Source: Rhodoferax sp. GW822-FHT02A01 (lineage in GTDB: Bacteria; Pseudomonadota; Gammaproteobacteria; Burkholderiales; Burkholderiaceae_C). From it: a DNA stretch of 64,000 nt. A model generated the notes under the pieces. That model saw only the letters and a program-made list of their open reading frames with translations. It was not told where the DNA came from and ran no database searches. The number at the start of each line of letters is the position of its first letter. Position 1 is the first letter of the stretch. The stretch spans positions 1,736,001-1,800,000 of the forward strand of contig NZ_CP152376.1 in NCBI RefSeq assembly GCF_038784515.1, in the 5' to 3' direction. This document shows positions 42,247 through 51,442 of the stretch, piece by piece. Both the position numbers and the translations under genes were made by a program.

Positions 42247-45024
42247 ATGATTTCCCTGATAAATCGCCTTAGCATAAGAAAACAGATTTGGGCAATTGCG
42301 GTGCTGCTAATAGGCGGTATCGTCGCCGACGGACTATTTGATGCCCACAATCTGCGCGATGAAATGTGGCGCGAAAAAGAGAAGGAAACCCGGCAATTTG
42401 TTGAAAGTGGCTTCAGTGTGTTGAGCCACTTTCATGATTTGCAGCTACGCGGAGAACTTAGCGAATCACAAGCGCAACGTGCTGCTGTCGAAACCATCCG
42501 AGCCATGCGGTATGGTGGCGCAGAATACTTTTGGCTTACGGATCTGCGCCTTCCTTTCCCAACAATGGTTATGCATCCAACGATGCCCGAGCTAAATGGA
42601 AGGGTGTTGGAGGCAACTGAGTTCAACAGTGCATCAGCGACGCGACTTGAGACTGCGGGCGCCTTCACTGAATTCACAGAAAGAAAGAACTTGTTTGCCG
42701 TTTCTGTCGATCTGGTGAATCAACACGGAAGCGGTTACGTCACCTATGACTGGCCAAAGCCAAAAAATGACGCGGGAGTCAGCGAAGCACGCTACCCCAA
42801 GCTATCTTATGTGCAGAAGTTTGAGCCATGGGGGTGGTTGATCGGATCAGGTGTCTACGTAGACGAAGTAGATGAGGCCGTATGGGCTCAAGTGGAACAC
42901 ACACTTATATTCGCTGCAGGGGGCGGGACATTGCTTCTAATTCTTGCGAGCTTAATGACCAACAGCATTACTCGCCCATTGCAGCGTACCGTAAAGGCGA
43001 TGCGTCAGTTCGGCCTAGAGGGCGGGAAGAATGTGCAACGCATACAGATGGATGCTCACGGGGAACTTGCAGAGTTGGCAAATGGGTTCAACGAAATGCT
43101 GAGGCAAATAGTAGAGCGGGATGCTGTGTTGGAGCAGTATCGAAATTCGCTCGAAGCCGAAGTGACTAGTCGAACCGCGAAATTGCGCGAAAGCAACCTG
43201 TACCTCGCAAGAGAGCTGGCCGAACACCACAGAGCGGAACAGCTAATTCAGGAGAGTCGCATTCGAATGCGTACGCTGATTGATGCCGCAGACGAATCCG
43301 TTCTATTGCTGGATCCAGAGGGTACAGTCCTAACCATCAATGCATTGGGAGCAAGGCGTGTAGGTCAAACACCAGAAGACATAACTGGAAAAGACTTCTT
43401 TAGTTTCATGCCGAAGGACGTTGCCGACAGACGAAGGGCCTTGGTGCATCAGGTTATCAGCACCGGGCTGCCTATCACTGCACAAGATAGTAGAGGTGAA
43501 CTGTTCTTTAGCAACAGTCTCTATCCAGTCAAGGACGCACATGGAAAAACGGAATGTGTCGCTGTCTACTCCAAAGATGTGACGGAGCAGCACAAAGCAA
43601 AAGAAGTAGACGCGATTTTTAGAAAGATCGACTCTATTCTGTTGAAATTGCGCACAAACGTTGAGTCCATATCGCAGATATTTTGTGATGACATTCTTCC
43701 CATATTTAGTATTCGGGCGGCCTGGATCGGTCGTGCAGAAAAGGATGGCCAAATCGTTGTGGTGGCCAGGACTGATGCAGAAGAAAGCGGCATGCTGCGA
43801 TCCTTCCCTCAGGAAATGATGCGCTGGAAAGATGCCCCAACTTGCTGCCCTTCCATTGCCAATGTAATTCGAAGCGGGCAATGGGAAATCTTGAAGTCCG
43901 ACGATCCTCAGTGCCAACTCTGCTGTGCACATCTGCCAACCGAAGAGCCTCACTCCATCATCCTCATGCCACTTACCTTGCGCGGTACGGTCTGGGGTGT
44001 GCTCACCCTGTATGGCAGTGACGCACTTCAATTTGAGAGAGACCAACTACCCCAGCGTATGGAGGCTATCGCAACGCGCTTGGGATTTGCATTGGAATCT
44101 GCAATGCAACAAGAGTGGCTTACGTTGCTGGATACTGCGTTGGCTGGAGTTGGCAATGCAGTCTTCATTGCCGATACAAAGCCTAACATTGTGTGGGTCA
44201 ATCGTGCTTTCACGCAACTTTCAGGTTTTTCGAAAGAGGAAATATTTGGTAAGAACCCAAGAGTATTGGGAACCAAATATCAAGATGCCGCCTTCTACCA
44301 ACAATTTTGGAAAGCCATTAATGCAGGAGAGATATGGCATGGCGATATCACGAACACACGTCCTGATGGATCTCAATATACGGTAAGTCAGACGGTGACT
44401 CCATTGCAAGATTCAGAGGGTCGAGTTAGTCACTATGTTTCCATTCTCGAAGATATCACCCAACGACGCGCAGAAGAAGAGCGCATTAAGCATTCAGCCA
44501 ACTTTGACCTGCTCACAGACCTTCCCAACCGGAGCTTGTTCTTAGACCGTTTGGGACAAGCATTAGCGCTCAACAGACGGGAAGGTAAGCCTGGGGCTCT
44601 GATGTTTCTGGATCTAGATCATTTTAAAGAAGTGAACGATGAACTCGGACATGCGGCCGGTGACAGCCTACTGATTGAAGTTTCCAACCGACTACGCGGA
44701 CAAGTACGAGAGACCGACACGGTCGCGCGATTAGGCGGAGATGAGTTTACGGTGATATTGCCCAATCTACGCGACGAAAAGGACGCCATTCGTGTGGCGA
44801 ACAACATTATTGCGGCGCTTGGTAAGCCATTTGAACTCGGTGTCAAACTGGCACATATTGGCGTCAGTATCGGAATTGCCTTTTTCCCCGATGACGGAAA
44901 TACGGTTGAACGTGTTCTTAGCGCAGCTGATGAAGCCATGTATCTTTCAAAAGGTGCTGGGCGCAACTGTTTTACCCTTGCCAAGGGTTCCGATGTATCA
45001 CAAAGTAATTTGAACGAAGGGTGA
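42247..45024 (+). CDS. Cache-HAMP-PAS-GAF-PAS-GGDEF diguanylate cyclase
   Basis: 925 residues. Helix 1 (about 13-30), single Cache_2 domain (about 35-212, with AEYFWLTD and FEPWGWLIGSGVYVDEV), helix 2 (about 220-240), HAMP, coiled coil, PAS (about 338-447), GAF (about 460-615), PAS with PAC (about 625-742) and GGDEF (about 748-912; motif at 830-834, RxxD site RETD just before). An active, product-inhibited cyclase is expected. The GAF domain carries five cysteines in 28 residues (CC at 533-534, C556, CC at 559-560), possibly a metal or redox site. TTG 42241 is an alternative start. No strong ribosome binding site is visible. Confidence 0.9.
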   Translation: MISLINRLSIRKQIWAIAVLLIGGIVADGLFDAHNLRDEMWREKEKETRQFVESGFSVLSHFHDLQLRGELSESQAQRAAVETIRAMRYGGAEYFWLTDLRLPFPTMVMHPTMPELNGRVLEATEFNSASATRLETAGAFTEFTERKNLFAVSVDLVNQHGSGYVTYDWPKPKNDAGVSEARYPKLSYVQKFEPWGWLIGSGVYVDEVDEAVWAQVEHTLIFAAGGGTLLLILASLMTNSITRPLQRTVKAMRQFGLEGGKNVQRIQMDAHGELAELANGFNEMLRQIVERDAVLEQYRNSLEAEVTSRTAKLRESNLYLARELAEHHRAEQLIQESRIRMRTLIDAADESVLLLDPEGTVLTINALGARRVGQTPEDITGKDFFSFMPKDVADRRRALVHQVISTGLPITAQDSRGELFFSNSLYPVKDAHGKTECVAVYSKDVTEQHKAKEVDAIFRKIDSILLKLRTNVESISQIFCDDILPIFSIRAAWIGRAEKDGQIVVVARTDAEESGMLRSFPQEMMRWKDAPTCCPSIANVIRSGQWEILKSDDPQCQLCCAHLPTEEPHSIILMPLTLRGTVWGVLTLYGSDALQFERDQLPQRMEAIATRLGFALESAMQQEWLTLLDTALAGVGNAVFIADTKPNIVWVNRAFTQLSGFSKEEIFGKNPRVLGTKYQDAAFYQQFWKAINAGEIWHGDITNTRPDGSQYTVSQTVTPLQDSEGRVSHYVSILEDITQRRAEEERIKHSANFDLLTDLPNRSLFLDRLGQALALNRREGKPGALMFLDLDHFKEVNDELGHAAGDSLLIEVSNRLRGQVRETDTVARLGGDEFTVILPNLRDEKDAIRVANNIIAALGKPFELGVKLAHIGVSIGIAFFPDDGNTVERVLSAADEAMYLSKGAGRNCFTLAKGSDVSQSNLNEG

Positions 45025-45415
45025 AAAACTCAGATGAGTGTGTATCCGACGTCCGGCTGAAAAACTTCACCTGCGAGATCACCCAGACAGTGACTATGGA
45101 AGAAACGCATGCGATCAAGCCCAAGTGCGCAAAAGAAGTACTATTTGGATGCCAGCGCGTAAATCCAGTGACAAATTGTTTTGCAATGAGCTTTCTATTT
45201 CAGGTTCCAGCGAAATTGAACGAACTTTCAAAGAAAATAGAGATTTGAACGAACTTGACAAGCCGGCTACTTACGCCAATTTTGCCTTCCAGTTATCGGC
45301 CATTCGCAAGTGACTGCAGATGGTCGACTCCTGAATGAGAGGCACCAAATCGACCTTACCCAAAGCTGCCGTTCAAATCAGATTGCCAGATTGCTGACCT
45401 TGGCGAGTAGCGCCA

Positions 45416-45649
45416 GTGTGCCCATTGCGGAAGTCCGAGGCCAAGATTGCACTAGCCGCAAACCGTATTCGCTTGATATTGAAATCTGTCGAACGATCTT
45501 ACGACGTTGGTGCTGCCAGTTTGGATGACGTGCATTCAGCGAGAAGGAATGTTGCCAAGACAAATTTCGATATTTCCACAGCGAATCTTGAAATTGCGTG
45601 GGCAATAGTTGCCTCGGCTAGAACTCTTGGTGGGCCAATAGCTGATTAA
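45416..45649 (+). pseudogene. Remnant of an outer-membrane efflux (TolC/NodT) protein
   Basis: A 77-codon fragment contains SYDVGAASLDDVHSARRNVA and later AWAIVASARTLGG, the pattern of the C-terminal TolC-like repeat (Y-x-x-G-A-x-x-x-x-D-V-x-x-A-x-R ... LGG). No N-terminal part, ribosome binding site or partner efflux genes are present. The surrounding 45025-45817 DNA is otherwise without recognisable genes, so this is a decayed copy. Confidence 0.45.
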
Positions 45650-45817
45650 CGTTTGAAATATGCTCATTAGAGCTTCGGAATGCGACCCGGCGCAGTAACG
45701 TCGCAACTGTCTGAACATAGTGACAGGAGAGGGACTGTATGGAACAGCCAAACTCTGCCCAATGGCATAAATTCATGCCGCTATTAAATGGAAGAATGCG
45801 GCCTGGAAACGTTGTAC

Positions 45818-46708
45818 TTACCAAGGCAGCGTGGCGAATCGTTCCACCAAAAAATCCAGCAAGGCGCGCACGGCGGGTGACAGGTGTTTGCGCGAGGGAT
45901 ACAGCGCGTAGATCGCCATGTCGGGCAGCTTCCAATCGGGTAGCACCACTTGCAAGCTGCCATCTCGCAAATACATGTTTGCCTGATAAGTTGGCTGCAA
46001 CGCAATGCCTCCGCCGGTGCGTGCGGCCCAGAGCAAAGCCGTTGCCTCATTGGCGCTGAAGTGGCTGGCCACCCGGACTTCGCTGGTCTCTGCACCACGC
46101 CGAAGCTTCCACACGCTTTTGCCAAAATTGGCGTAACTCAAGCAGCGGTGCGTGGCCAGGTCGGCAGGCGTCTGGGGCACGCCATGCTGTGCCAGGTAGG
46201 CAGGTGATGCCACCAGTACCGAGTGGCATGGCGCCAGCACGCGGCCAATGAGAGATGGGTCCGGCTCTGCACTGATGCGAATGGCCAAGTCAATGCGCGA
46301 CTCGATCAGGTTGAGCGCGCCCTCGCTGGCGTTGAGATCCATCTTGAGTTGGGGGTGTTGTTTCAAGAAATCCACCACGGCGGCTGCCATCTGCGAATAG
46401 GCAAACGACATGCTGCAGGTGATGCGCAACTGCCCGCGCAGGGTGTCTCCGTGGTTGCTGCTTTCTTCTTCCACGTTTTCCATCAGTGCCAGCATTTGCT
46501 GGCTGCGTCGCAAGCAGTTTTCGCCCGCGTCAGTGAGGGTCACGCTGCGCGTGGTGCGCTGCAAAAGGCGCGCGCCAAGCCACTGCTCCAGTTCGGCTAC
46601 ATAGCGCGTGACCATGGCACGCGACATGTCCAGTTTGTCGGCCGTGGCACTGAAGCTGCCGTTGTTGGCTACTTCTACAAACACCTGCATGGCAGTCAAT
46701 CGGTCCAT
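45818..46708 (-). CDS. LysR-family transcriptional regulator
   Basis: 296 residues. The winged helix starts MDRLTAMQVFVEVANNGSFS, as in the common DhcR/PecT-like branch of LysR proteins, and the effector domain follows from about residue 90 (LRGQLRITCSMSFAYSQM). It is divergent from the MBL-fold/DsbA-family operon (130-base gap), which it probably controls. No clear LysR dyad was found in that gap. Confidence 0.9.
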   Translation of the reverse strand: MDRLTAMQVFVEVANNGSFSATADKLDMSRAMVTRYVAELEQWLGARLLQRTTRSVTLTDAGENCLRRSQQMLALMENVEEESSNHGDTLRGQLRITCSMSFAYSQMAAAVVDFLKQHPQLKMDLNASEGALNLIESRIDLAIRISAEPDPSLIGRVLAPCHSVLVASPAYLAQHGVPQTPADLATHRCLSYANFGKSVWKLRRGAETSEVRVASHFSANEATALLWAARTGGGIALQPTYQANMYLRDGSLQVVLPDWKLPDMAIYALYPSRKHLSPAVRALLDFLVERFATLPW

Positions 46709-46838
46709 ATTTGCTCTATTAATGAAACAGTAATGGCCGGATTATGGGATTTATCTGTGCGCCCATTGAAACTAAAGTCCAAACCAACGCTGCAAAGCGT
46801 CCCCGCCAATCCATCTGACCCATCCACAGGAGTTCACC

Positions 46839-47705
46839 ATGATCCGTACCACCGTAGTCGCCGCATCTTTGGCCATTGCCTTCACATCCGCTCTGGCCGA
46901 ACAACCCTTGACCGTCAAGGTCTACAACGCCGCAGGCAGCAGCTTCAACGTCAATTCCACGCTGGTGACTGGCGAAAAAGATGCCATAGTGATTGACGCT
47001 GGCTTCACCCGCGCCGACGCCCTGCGCATCGCCGCCAATGTGCTCGACAGCGGCAAGCAACTCACCACCATCTACGTGAGCCAGGCCGATCCCGACTACT
47101 ACTTCGGCGTCGAAACCCTGAAGGAAGTATTCCCGCAAGCGGACGTGGTGACCACCACCGCCGTGCTGGAGAAGCTTAAGCCCAAGGTGGCAGGCAAGGT
47201 GGCCTTCTGGGGCCCGAAGATGGGCGCCAATGCACCACATACGCCTGTGCTGCCACGCGCGCTCGTTGGCAACACCCTGACGTTGGAAGGTCAGACGATT
47301 GAAATCCGTGGCACCCAAGGTTTACTGGCACACCGCCCCTATGCATGGATTCCTTCGATTAAGGCCGTCGTGGGCAATATTGGCGTGTTTGGCAACATGC
47401 ATGTCTGGACGGCTGACACCCAAACTGCAGCAGAGCGCGCGGCATGGGTTGCACAACTCGATGAGATGGCAGCGTTGCAACCCTCTCTGGTGGTGCCCGG
47501 CCACATGAAAGCCGGTACCACGCTGGACGCCAGCGCCATTGCATTCACCAAAGACTATTTGCAGACCTTCGAGAAAAATCTGGCCACCAGCAAAACCAGC
47601 GCCGAACTGATCAGCGCCACGCAGCGGTCGTACCCGCAGGTAAGCGACGGTGCCATGTCTCTGGACATTGGCGCAAAGGTCAACACTGGCGAGATGAAGT
47701 GGTAA
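46839..47705 (+). CDS. Secreted MBL-fold protein with altered metal-binding motif
   Basis: 288 residues with a signal peptide (cleavage near ALAE, about residue 21) and an overall metallo-beta-lactamase fold: NSTLVTGEKDAIVIDAGF opening strand pair and VVPGHMKAG late loop. The zinc motif HxHxDH is replaced: YVSQADPDYYFG puts Gln, Asp and Tyr where three His are expected. Catalysis by the usual dinuclear site is doubtful, so it may bind one metal or act non-enzymatically. AGGAG precedes the start. The next gene begins 12 bases downstream. Confidence 0.78.
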   Translation: MIRTTVVAASLAIAFTSALAEQPLTVKVYNAAGSSFNVNSTLVTGEKDAIVIDAGFTRADALRIAANVLDSGKQLTTIYVSQADPDYYFGVETLKEVFPQADVVTTTAVLEKLKPKVAGKVAFWGPKMGANAPHTPVLPRALVGNTLTLEGQTIEIRGTQGLLAHRPYAWIPSIKAVVGNIGVFGNMHVWTADTQTAAERAAWVAQLDEMAALQPSLVVPGHMKAGTTLDASAIAFTKDYLQTFEKNLATSKTSAELISATQRSYPQVSDGAMSLDIGAKVNTGEMKW

Positions 47706-47717
47706 GGAGATAACACC

Positions 47718-48353
47718 ATGGGCACCACCATTACCTATCTCTTCGATCCCTTGTGCGGTTGGTGTTATGGCGCATCACCCGCAGTGCAGCGACTCGCAAA
47801 GCAAACCCATATCCGCCTGGAACTGGCGCCCACGGGCCTCTTTGCAGGCGGTGGGCGAGTGATGGACGCCGCCTTTGCGGACTTCGCCTGGTCCAATGAC
47901 CTGCGCATTCAGAAGCTCACCGGTCAACCCTTCAGCGAAGAATACCGCACCCAGGTGCTGGGACAGCGTGGCAGCCGCTTTGACTCCAGCGCCTCCACGC
48001 TGGCTCTGACTGCGGTGGCCATCACGGCCCCGGAGCATGAATTGGCAACGCTGAAGGCACTACAAGAAGCGCGTTATGTGCAGGGGCTGAACACCAGTGC
48101 CATGGCTGTCGTGGAAAAGCTGCTGCGTGGCATCGGTCAAGACGCCGCGGCGGACCTCATGGTTGCAGGTAACCCAACCTTATTGGCAGCCAACAACGCA
48201 CGCCTGCGGAAAGCGCAAACCTTGATGCGGGAACTCGGAGCGCAGGGTGTTCCCACTGCGTTGGTCAGTGATGACAAAGGCGTCAGATTACTGCCTGGCA
48301 ACTTGCTTTACGGAGCCTTTGACAATCTGCTCACCCACATCGCTGCGGCCTGA
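47718..48353 (+). CDS. DsbA-family (FrnE-like) thioredoxin-fold protein
   Basis: 211 residues of the DsbA/FrnE fold. The N-terminal active site is FDPLCGWCYGASPAV (CxxC = CGWC about residues 13-16), and cis-Pro is in GAQGVPTALV. No signal peptide is present, so it works in the cytoplasm as a thiol oxidoreductase or isomerase. It is co-transcribed with the MBL-fold gene and the small protein gene that follows. Confidence 0.85.
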   Translation: MGTTITYLFDPLCGWCYGASPAVQRLAKQTHIRLELAPTGLFAGGGRVMDAAFADFAWSNDLRIQKLTGQPFSEEYRTQVLGQRGSRFDSSASTLALTAVAITAPEHELATLKALQEARYVQGLNTSAMAVVEKLLRGIGQDAAADLMVAGNPTLLAANNARLRKAQTLMRELGAQGVPTALVSDDKGVRLLPGNLLYGAFDNLLTHIAAA

Positions 48354-48404
48354 TGCACAGTAGCATGTGCGCACCACCGATTCCACCCCACAGCAAGGAG
48401 CGCC

Positions 48405-48650
48405 ATGGATACCCTTCAACAAGTCTTGCTGCACATGCGCGAAGAACGCTGGACCCAAGCGCACGATTTGGTGCAGCGCGACGATTCGTTGCTGGGCGCA
48501 TGGTTGCACGGCATCTTGCATATCCAGGAGGGTGACCTGGAAGATGCCGAATACTGGTACGACAAGGCGGGCCGACATTTCCGCAGCCGCGGAACACTGG
48601 AGGAAGAGTTAGAGCGCTTAAGTGCTGCGATCAAACTCGCGGGGAGATAG
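48405..48650 (+). CDS. Small conserved-looking protein, TPR-like
   Basis: 81 residues, helical and acidic, with LLHMREERWTQAHDLVQ and EGDLEDAEYWYDKAG, the spacing of one or two tetratricopeptide-like helix pairs. ATG 48405 follows AAGGAGCGCC, a good Shine-Dalgarno. No function can be assigned. It lies 51 bases after the DsbA-family gene and is probably in the same operon. Confidence 0.65.
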   Translation: MDTLQQVLLHMREERWTQAHDLVQRDDSLLGAWLHGILHIQEGDLEDAEYWYDKAGRHFRSRGTLEEELERLSAAIKLAGR

Positions 48651-48828
48651 CGGTCAGTCGCGGTTGACTGCAGTTGGTCGTGAAGAGCTGATCACTTCTC
48701 AAGTGGACTTTACAGAATGCAGCCACTCACTGCCGATACGATTCAACTGTCTTCTGGACCACAACATCCGTCTGGCTGGATGTCTGTGTTGCTCTACAGG
48801 GATTCGCCAAACCCGAATCGAAAGCGGC

Positions 48829-49128
48829 TTATTTGCTATCTGTCTCCGAAGGCGCCGGAGAGTTAGTGCCCTTCACTTTGCGAACCACTTTTTTTAATGC
48901 ACGGTCGGTTGCCGCAGCTCCTCGCTCAACTCCATTGGCAACTGCATGTGCACCACGCTCAACCCCATGAACGGCCGCCGTCGCTCCGTGCTTAATTGCC
49001 TTCTTGACCTTCACAACCTTAGACGGTGGAGATTCCACTGCGGGCGCCGTAGTCTCTTCTGCAATGGCCGAGACGCCGAAGCATATAGTCAAGCTTAAGA
49101 GCACAATTTTGATTTGTATTGGGTTTTT
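48829..49128 (-). CDS. Small exported Ala/Lys-rich protein
   Basis: About 99 residues: signal peptide (hydrophobic KIVLLSLTICFGVSAIA, cleavage near AIAE), a Thr/Ala/Pro linker, then a repeated amphipathic unit (AVHGVERGAHAVANGVERG) and a basic C-terminus (KKVVRKVKG). The imperfect repeat HGVERGA/NGVERGA is visible. The start could be further upstream (ATG 49155 or GTG 49158). No family recognised; periplasmic location is inferred. Confidence 0.6.
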   Translation of the reverse strand, partial: KNPIQIKIVLLSLTICFGVSAIAEETTAPAVESPPSKVVKVKKAIKHGATAAVHGVERGAHAVANGVERGAAATDRALKKVVRKVKGTNSPAPSETDSK

Positions 49129-49969
49129 CATTTGAAGAATTATGTGCTTGTTCATCACTCACTGCTTCACTCCATACTGCATCAGTATTTCAGCCCCGGG
49201 TGACATAGCTCAGGGGTGACGATCTAGGTGTAGAGCACTGTTAACGAAATCAAATGCTAACGGGGGGTGTTCTAAGAGGGCCTCGTTTGCGAATACTATT
49301 TGGTGCGGTAGGTGTCTGTCACCATCACGTTCTGTTACAAGATACTGGTATTGTGCCGCGGCCATAGGAATGTCGTTCTTTCCCCGGTGAAGCTGCTTGT
49401 ATGCAGCCAACGTGTGTTGCTAAAAAGGCCTAGCTCCGACCGCCTGCTCATCATTCGCGTCAATGAAGGAATACGCCATTTCTTGAGGACGGAGCATGCC
49501 CATGTTTGTGAACCGCATGCGCTCTTCACAGCGGTGAACTGCCGGTCTCGGGCAGCACCGTCAATCCATCTCTCGAGCACTTTGAGTTTGGTCACTGGAA
49601 GGATTTGCTGTGGAGAAGGCTGGCTTAGGACATTCCATCCTGCGCAATGAACTGTTCACGTGCTGTGACTTAAGTAGTTGGGTACGTAATTGCGTCGAGA
49701 GGTCAAAGATGTCGTTCAAGCCGTGCGAATGATGTGGTCTCCTGTTCAGGCAAGTGCCGCAGGTTTCAGACCAATCCCGCTGCTCTCCGTCCTCTGGCCT
49801 GAAAGCGCTCCGATGGCGGTGAAATCTTCACAAATAGGAAGTTGATCCGGACGATCGAGACAACATGCGATGATGGAATGCCTTCGAGTAATCTTTGACT
49901 AAGATGGCCGGTACTCAATGAACAAAAGATTGCATTCGTTAAACGCTGTGGTCGACAACACCTTGAAGC
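49129..49969. other. Stretch without supported genes
   Basis: About 840 bases between the small exported protein and the MHS transporter. Short frames exist on both strands (for example minus 49335-49595), but none has a ribosome binding site or recognisable domain, and the shift of open frame from strand to strand suggests decayed coding DNA. No tRNA, repeat or insertion-sequence end was seen. Confidence 0.45.
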
Positions 49970-51292
49970 TCAGTCACGAATCTCCAGTGCCCGGTTGATG
50001 CTCAATGCCGCCAAAGTGCCAAGTGCACCCGTCAAAAGATAGACCCCCACGTAAGCCAAGCCAAAGTGTGCAGACAGCCCCAGCACCACCAACGGCGCGA
50101 ACCCAGCGCCAGCTAGCCATGCAAGGTCGGACGTCAGGGCAGCACCGGTATAGCGGTACTTGGTCGCAAAATTGGCGGCGACAGCGCCCGACGCCTGGCC
50201 ATAGGACAGTCCTAGCAGCGCAAATCCCAGCAGAATGAACAGGCGCTGGCCATTCCAGCCATCGGCCAGTAAATTGGGCGCCAACAGGCTGAACAGCGCA
50301 ATCAGCAGTGCCAAAGCACCCAGCGTGCGGCGCCGGCCGAAGCGGTCGGAAATCAGGCCCGAGGCCACAATGCCCACGATGGCGAGAACCGCACCCACCA
50401 TCTGAGTCGCCAAAATATCGTCGGCCGATTGCAAGGAATAGAGGGTGATCCACGACAGGGGGAAAACGGTGACCAGATGGAACAGCGCATAGCTGGCCAG
50501 CGCTGCCAAGGCACCGATGACCACGTTGCGACCTTGTGTGCGCACCACTTCCACAACCCCGGCGGGCTCCAGCTCATGCGCGTCCAGCAACCGGGCGTAC
50601 TCCGGAGTGGATACCAGGCGCAAGCGGGCAAACAAGGCAACCACGTTGATGGCAAAGGCTACATAGAAGGGATAGCGCCAGCCCCAGTCTGTGAAGTCCA
50701 CCGCGTTGATTTCAGCAAGCAGGTAGGAAAACAGCCCGGCAGCCAGAATGAAGCCGACGGGTGCGCCCAGTTGGCCCAGCATGGCGTACCAGCCGCGCTT
50801 GTGCGGTGGCGCATTCAATGCCAGCAGCGAGGGTAGGCCATCCCATGATCCGCCCAACGCAATGCCCTGGCCGATGCGAAACAGTGCCAGCAGCATGACT
50901 GAGAGCGAACCCCATTCCGCAAAGGTAGGCAAAAAGGCAATGCCTGCCGTAGACGCGCCCATTAGAAAGAGGGCGGCAGTCAGCTTGCTTTCCCGGCCAA
51001 ACCGGCGCTGCAGCGCCATGAAGGTCACGGTGCCCAGGGGTCGCGCCACAAACGCCAGCGCAAACAGCATGAAGGCATGCAGCATGCCATCCAGCCGAGT
51101 CTCCATCGGGAAAAACACGGATGGAAAAACTAGTACTGAGGCTATTCCATAGACAAAAAAATCAAAATATTCCGATGTTCTGCCGATGATCACGCCTATT
51201 GCGATTTCGCTTGGTGCAATGTGCGGTGCCTGTGGGGCAACGTCAGTGTGCGTGCTTTCATTGAAATGGGTGTTCGCGGTAGCAGTCATCAT
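49970..51292 (-). CDS. MFS transporter, metabolite:H+ symporter (MHS) family
   Basis: 440 residues with about 12 hydrophobic helices. MHS-type signatures are IIGRTSEYFDFFVYGIAS near the N-terminus, FVARPLGTVTF and RIGQGIALGGSWDG. SDRFGRRRT is the loop 8-9 copy of the MFS motif. ATG 51292 is supported by GGAGAC about seven bases before it; the frame beyond is not coding-like. Family members import carboxylates, betaines or shikimate. It is divergent from the cyo operon. Confidence 0.85.
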   Translation of the reverse strand: MMTATANTHFNESTHTDVAPQAPHIAPSEIAIGVIIGRTSEYFDFFVYGIASVLVFPSVFFPMETRLDGMLHAFMLFALAFVARPLGTVTFMALQRRFGRESKLTAALFLMGASTAGIAFLPTFAEWGSLSVMLLALFRIGQGIALGGSWDGLPSLLALNAPPHKRGWYAMLGQLGAPVGFILAAGLFSYLLAEINAVDFTDWGWRYPFYVAFAINVVALFARLRLVSTPEYARLLDAHELEPAGVVEVVRTQGRNVVIGALAALASYALFHLVTVFPLSWITLYSLQSADDILATQMVGAVLAIVGIVASGLISDRFGRRRTLGALALLIALFSLLAPNLLADGWNGQRLFILLGFALLGLSYGQASGAVAANFATKYRYTGAALTSDLAWLAGAGFAPLVVLGLSAHFGLAYVGVYLLTGALGTLAALSINRALEIRD

Positions 51293-51393
51293 GGTTTGTC
51301 TCCGTTCTTTTGACCCAGGTTGGTTCTTCACCGTACCGAGCCAGCTCTACTTTTGACCTAGGACAATATGTCCAATCGCCAAATGGTCTAGCT

Positions 51394-51410
51394 GCGGCTA
51401 GATTAGCCGC
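51394..51410. promoter_or_regulatory. Inverted repeat, candidate RegA site upstream of cyoA
   Basis: GCGGCTA-GAT-TAGCCGC is a perfect 7-base dyad ending 32 bases before the cyoA start. RegA/PrrA sites are GCGGC and GNCGC half-sites with variable spacing; here GCGGC and GCCGC are separated by seven bases. The RegB/RegA-like pair is encoded downstream of the same oxidase operon. A hairpin role in the mRNA leader is an alternative. Confidence 0.45.
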
Positions 51411-51442
51411 TTTCACCCTCGGTGCCCCCCTAGGTTTTCCCC

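Noticed and set aside
45038..45313. 91-codon + frame after the diguanylate cyclase gene
   Set aside because: Overlaps other equally open frames, has no family resemblance or ribosome binding site, and lies in decayed DNA.
49312..49650. 112-codon + frame in the gap before the MHS transporter
   Set aside because: Composition is not coding-like, an opposing frame of similar length exists, and no motif is recognisable.
51353..51366. FNR/Anr-like box TTGAC-CTAG-GACAA upstream of cyoA
   Set aside because: It differs from TTGAT-N4-ATCAA at three of ten positions and the half-sites are not symmetric.
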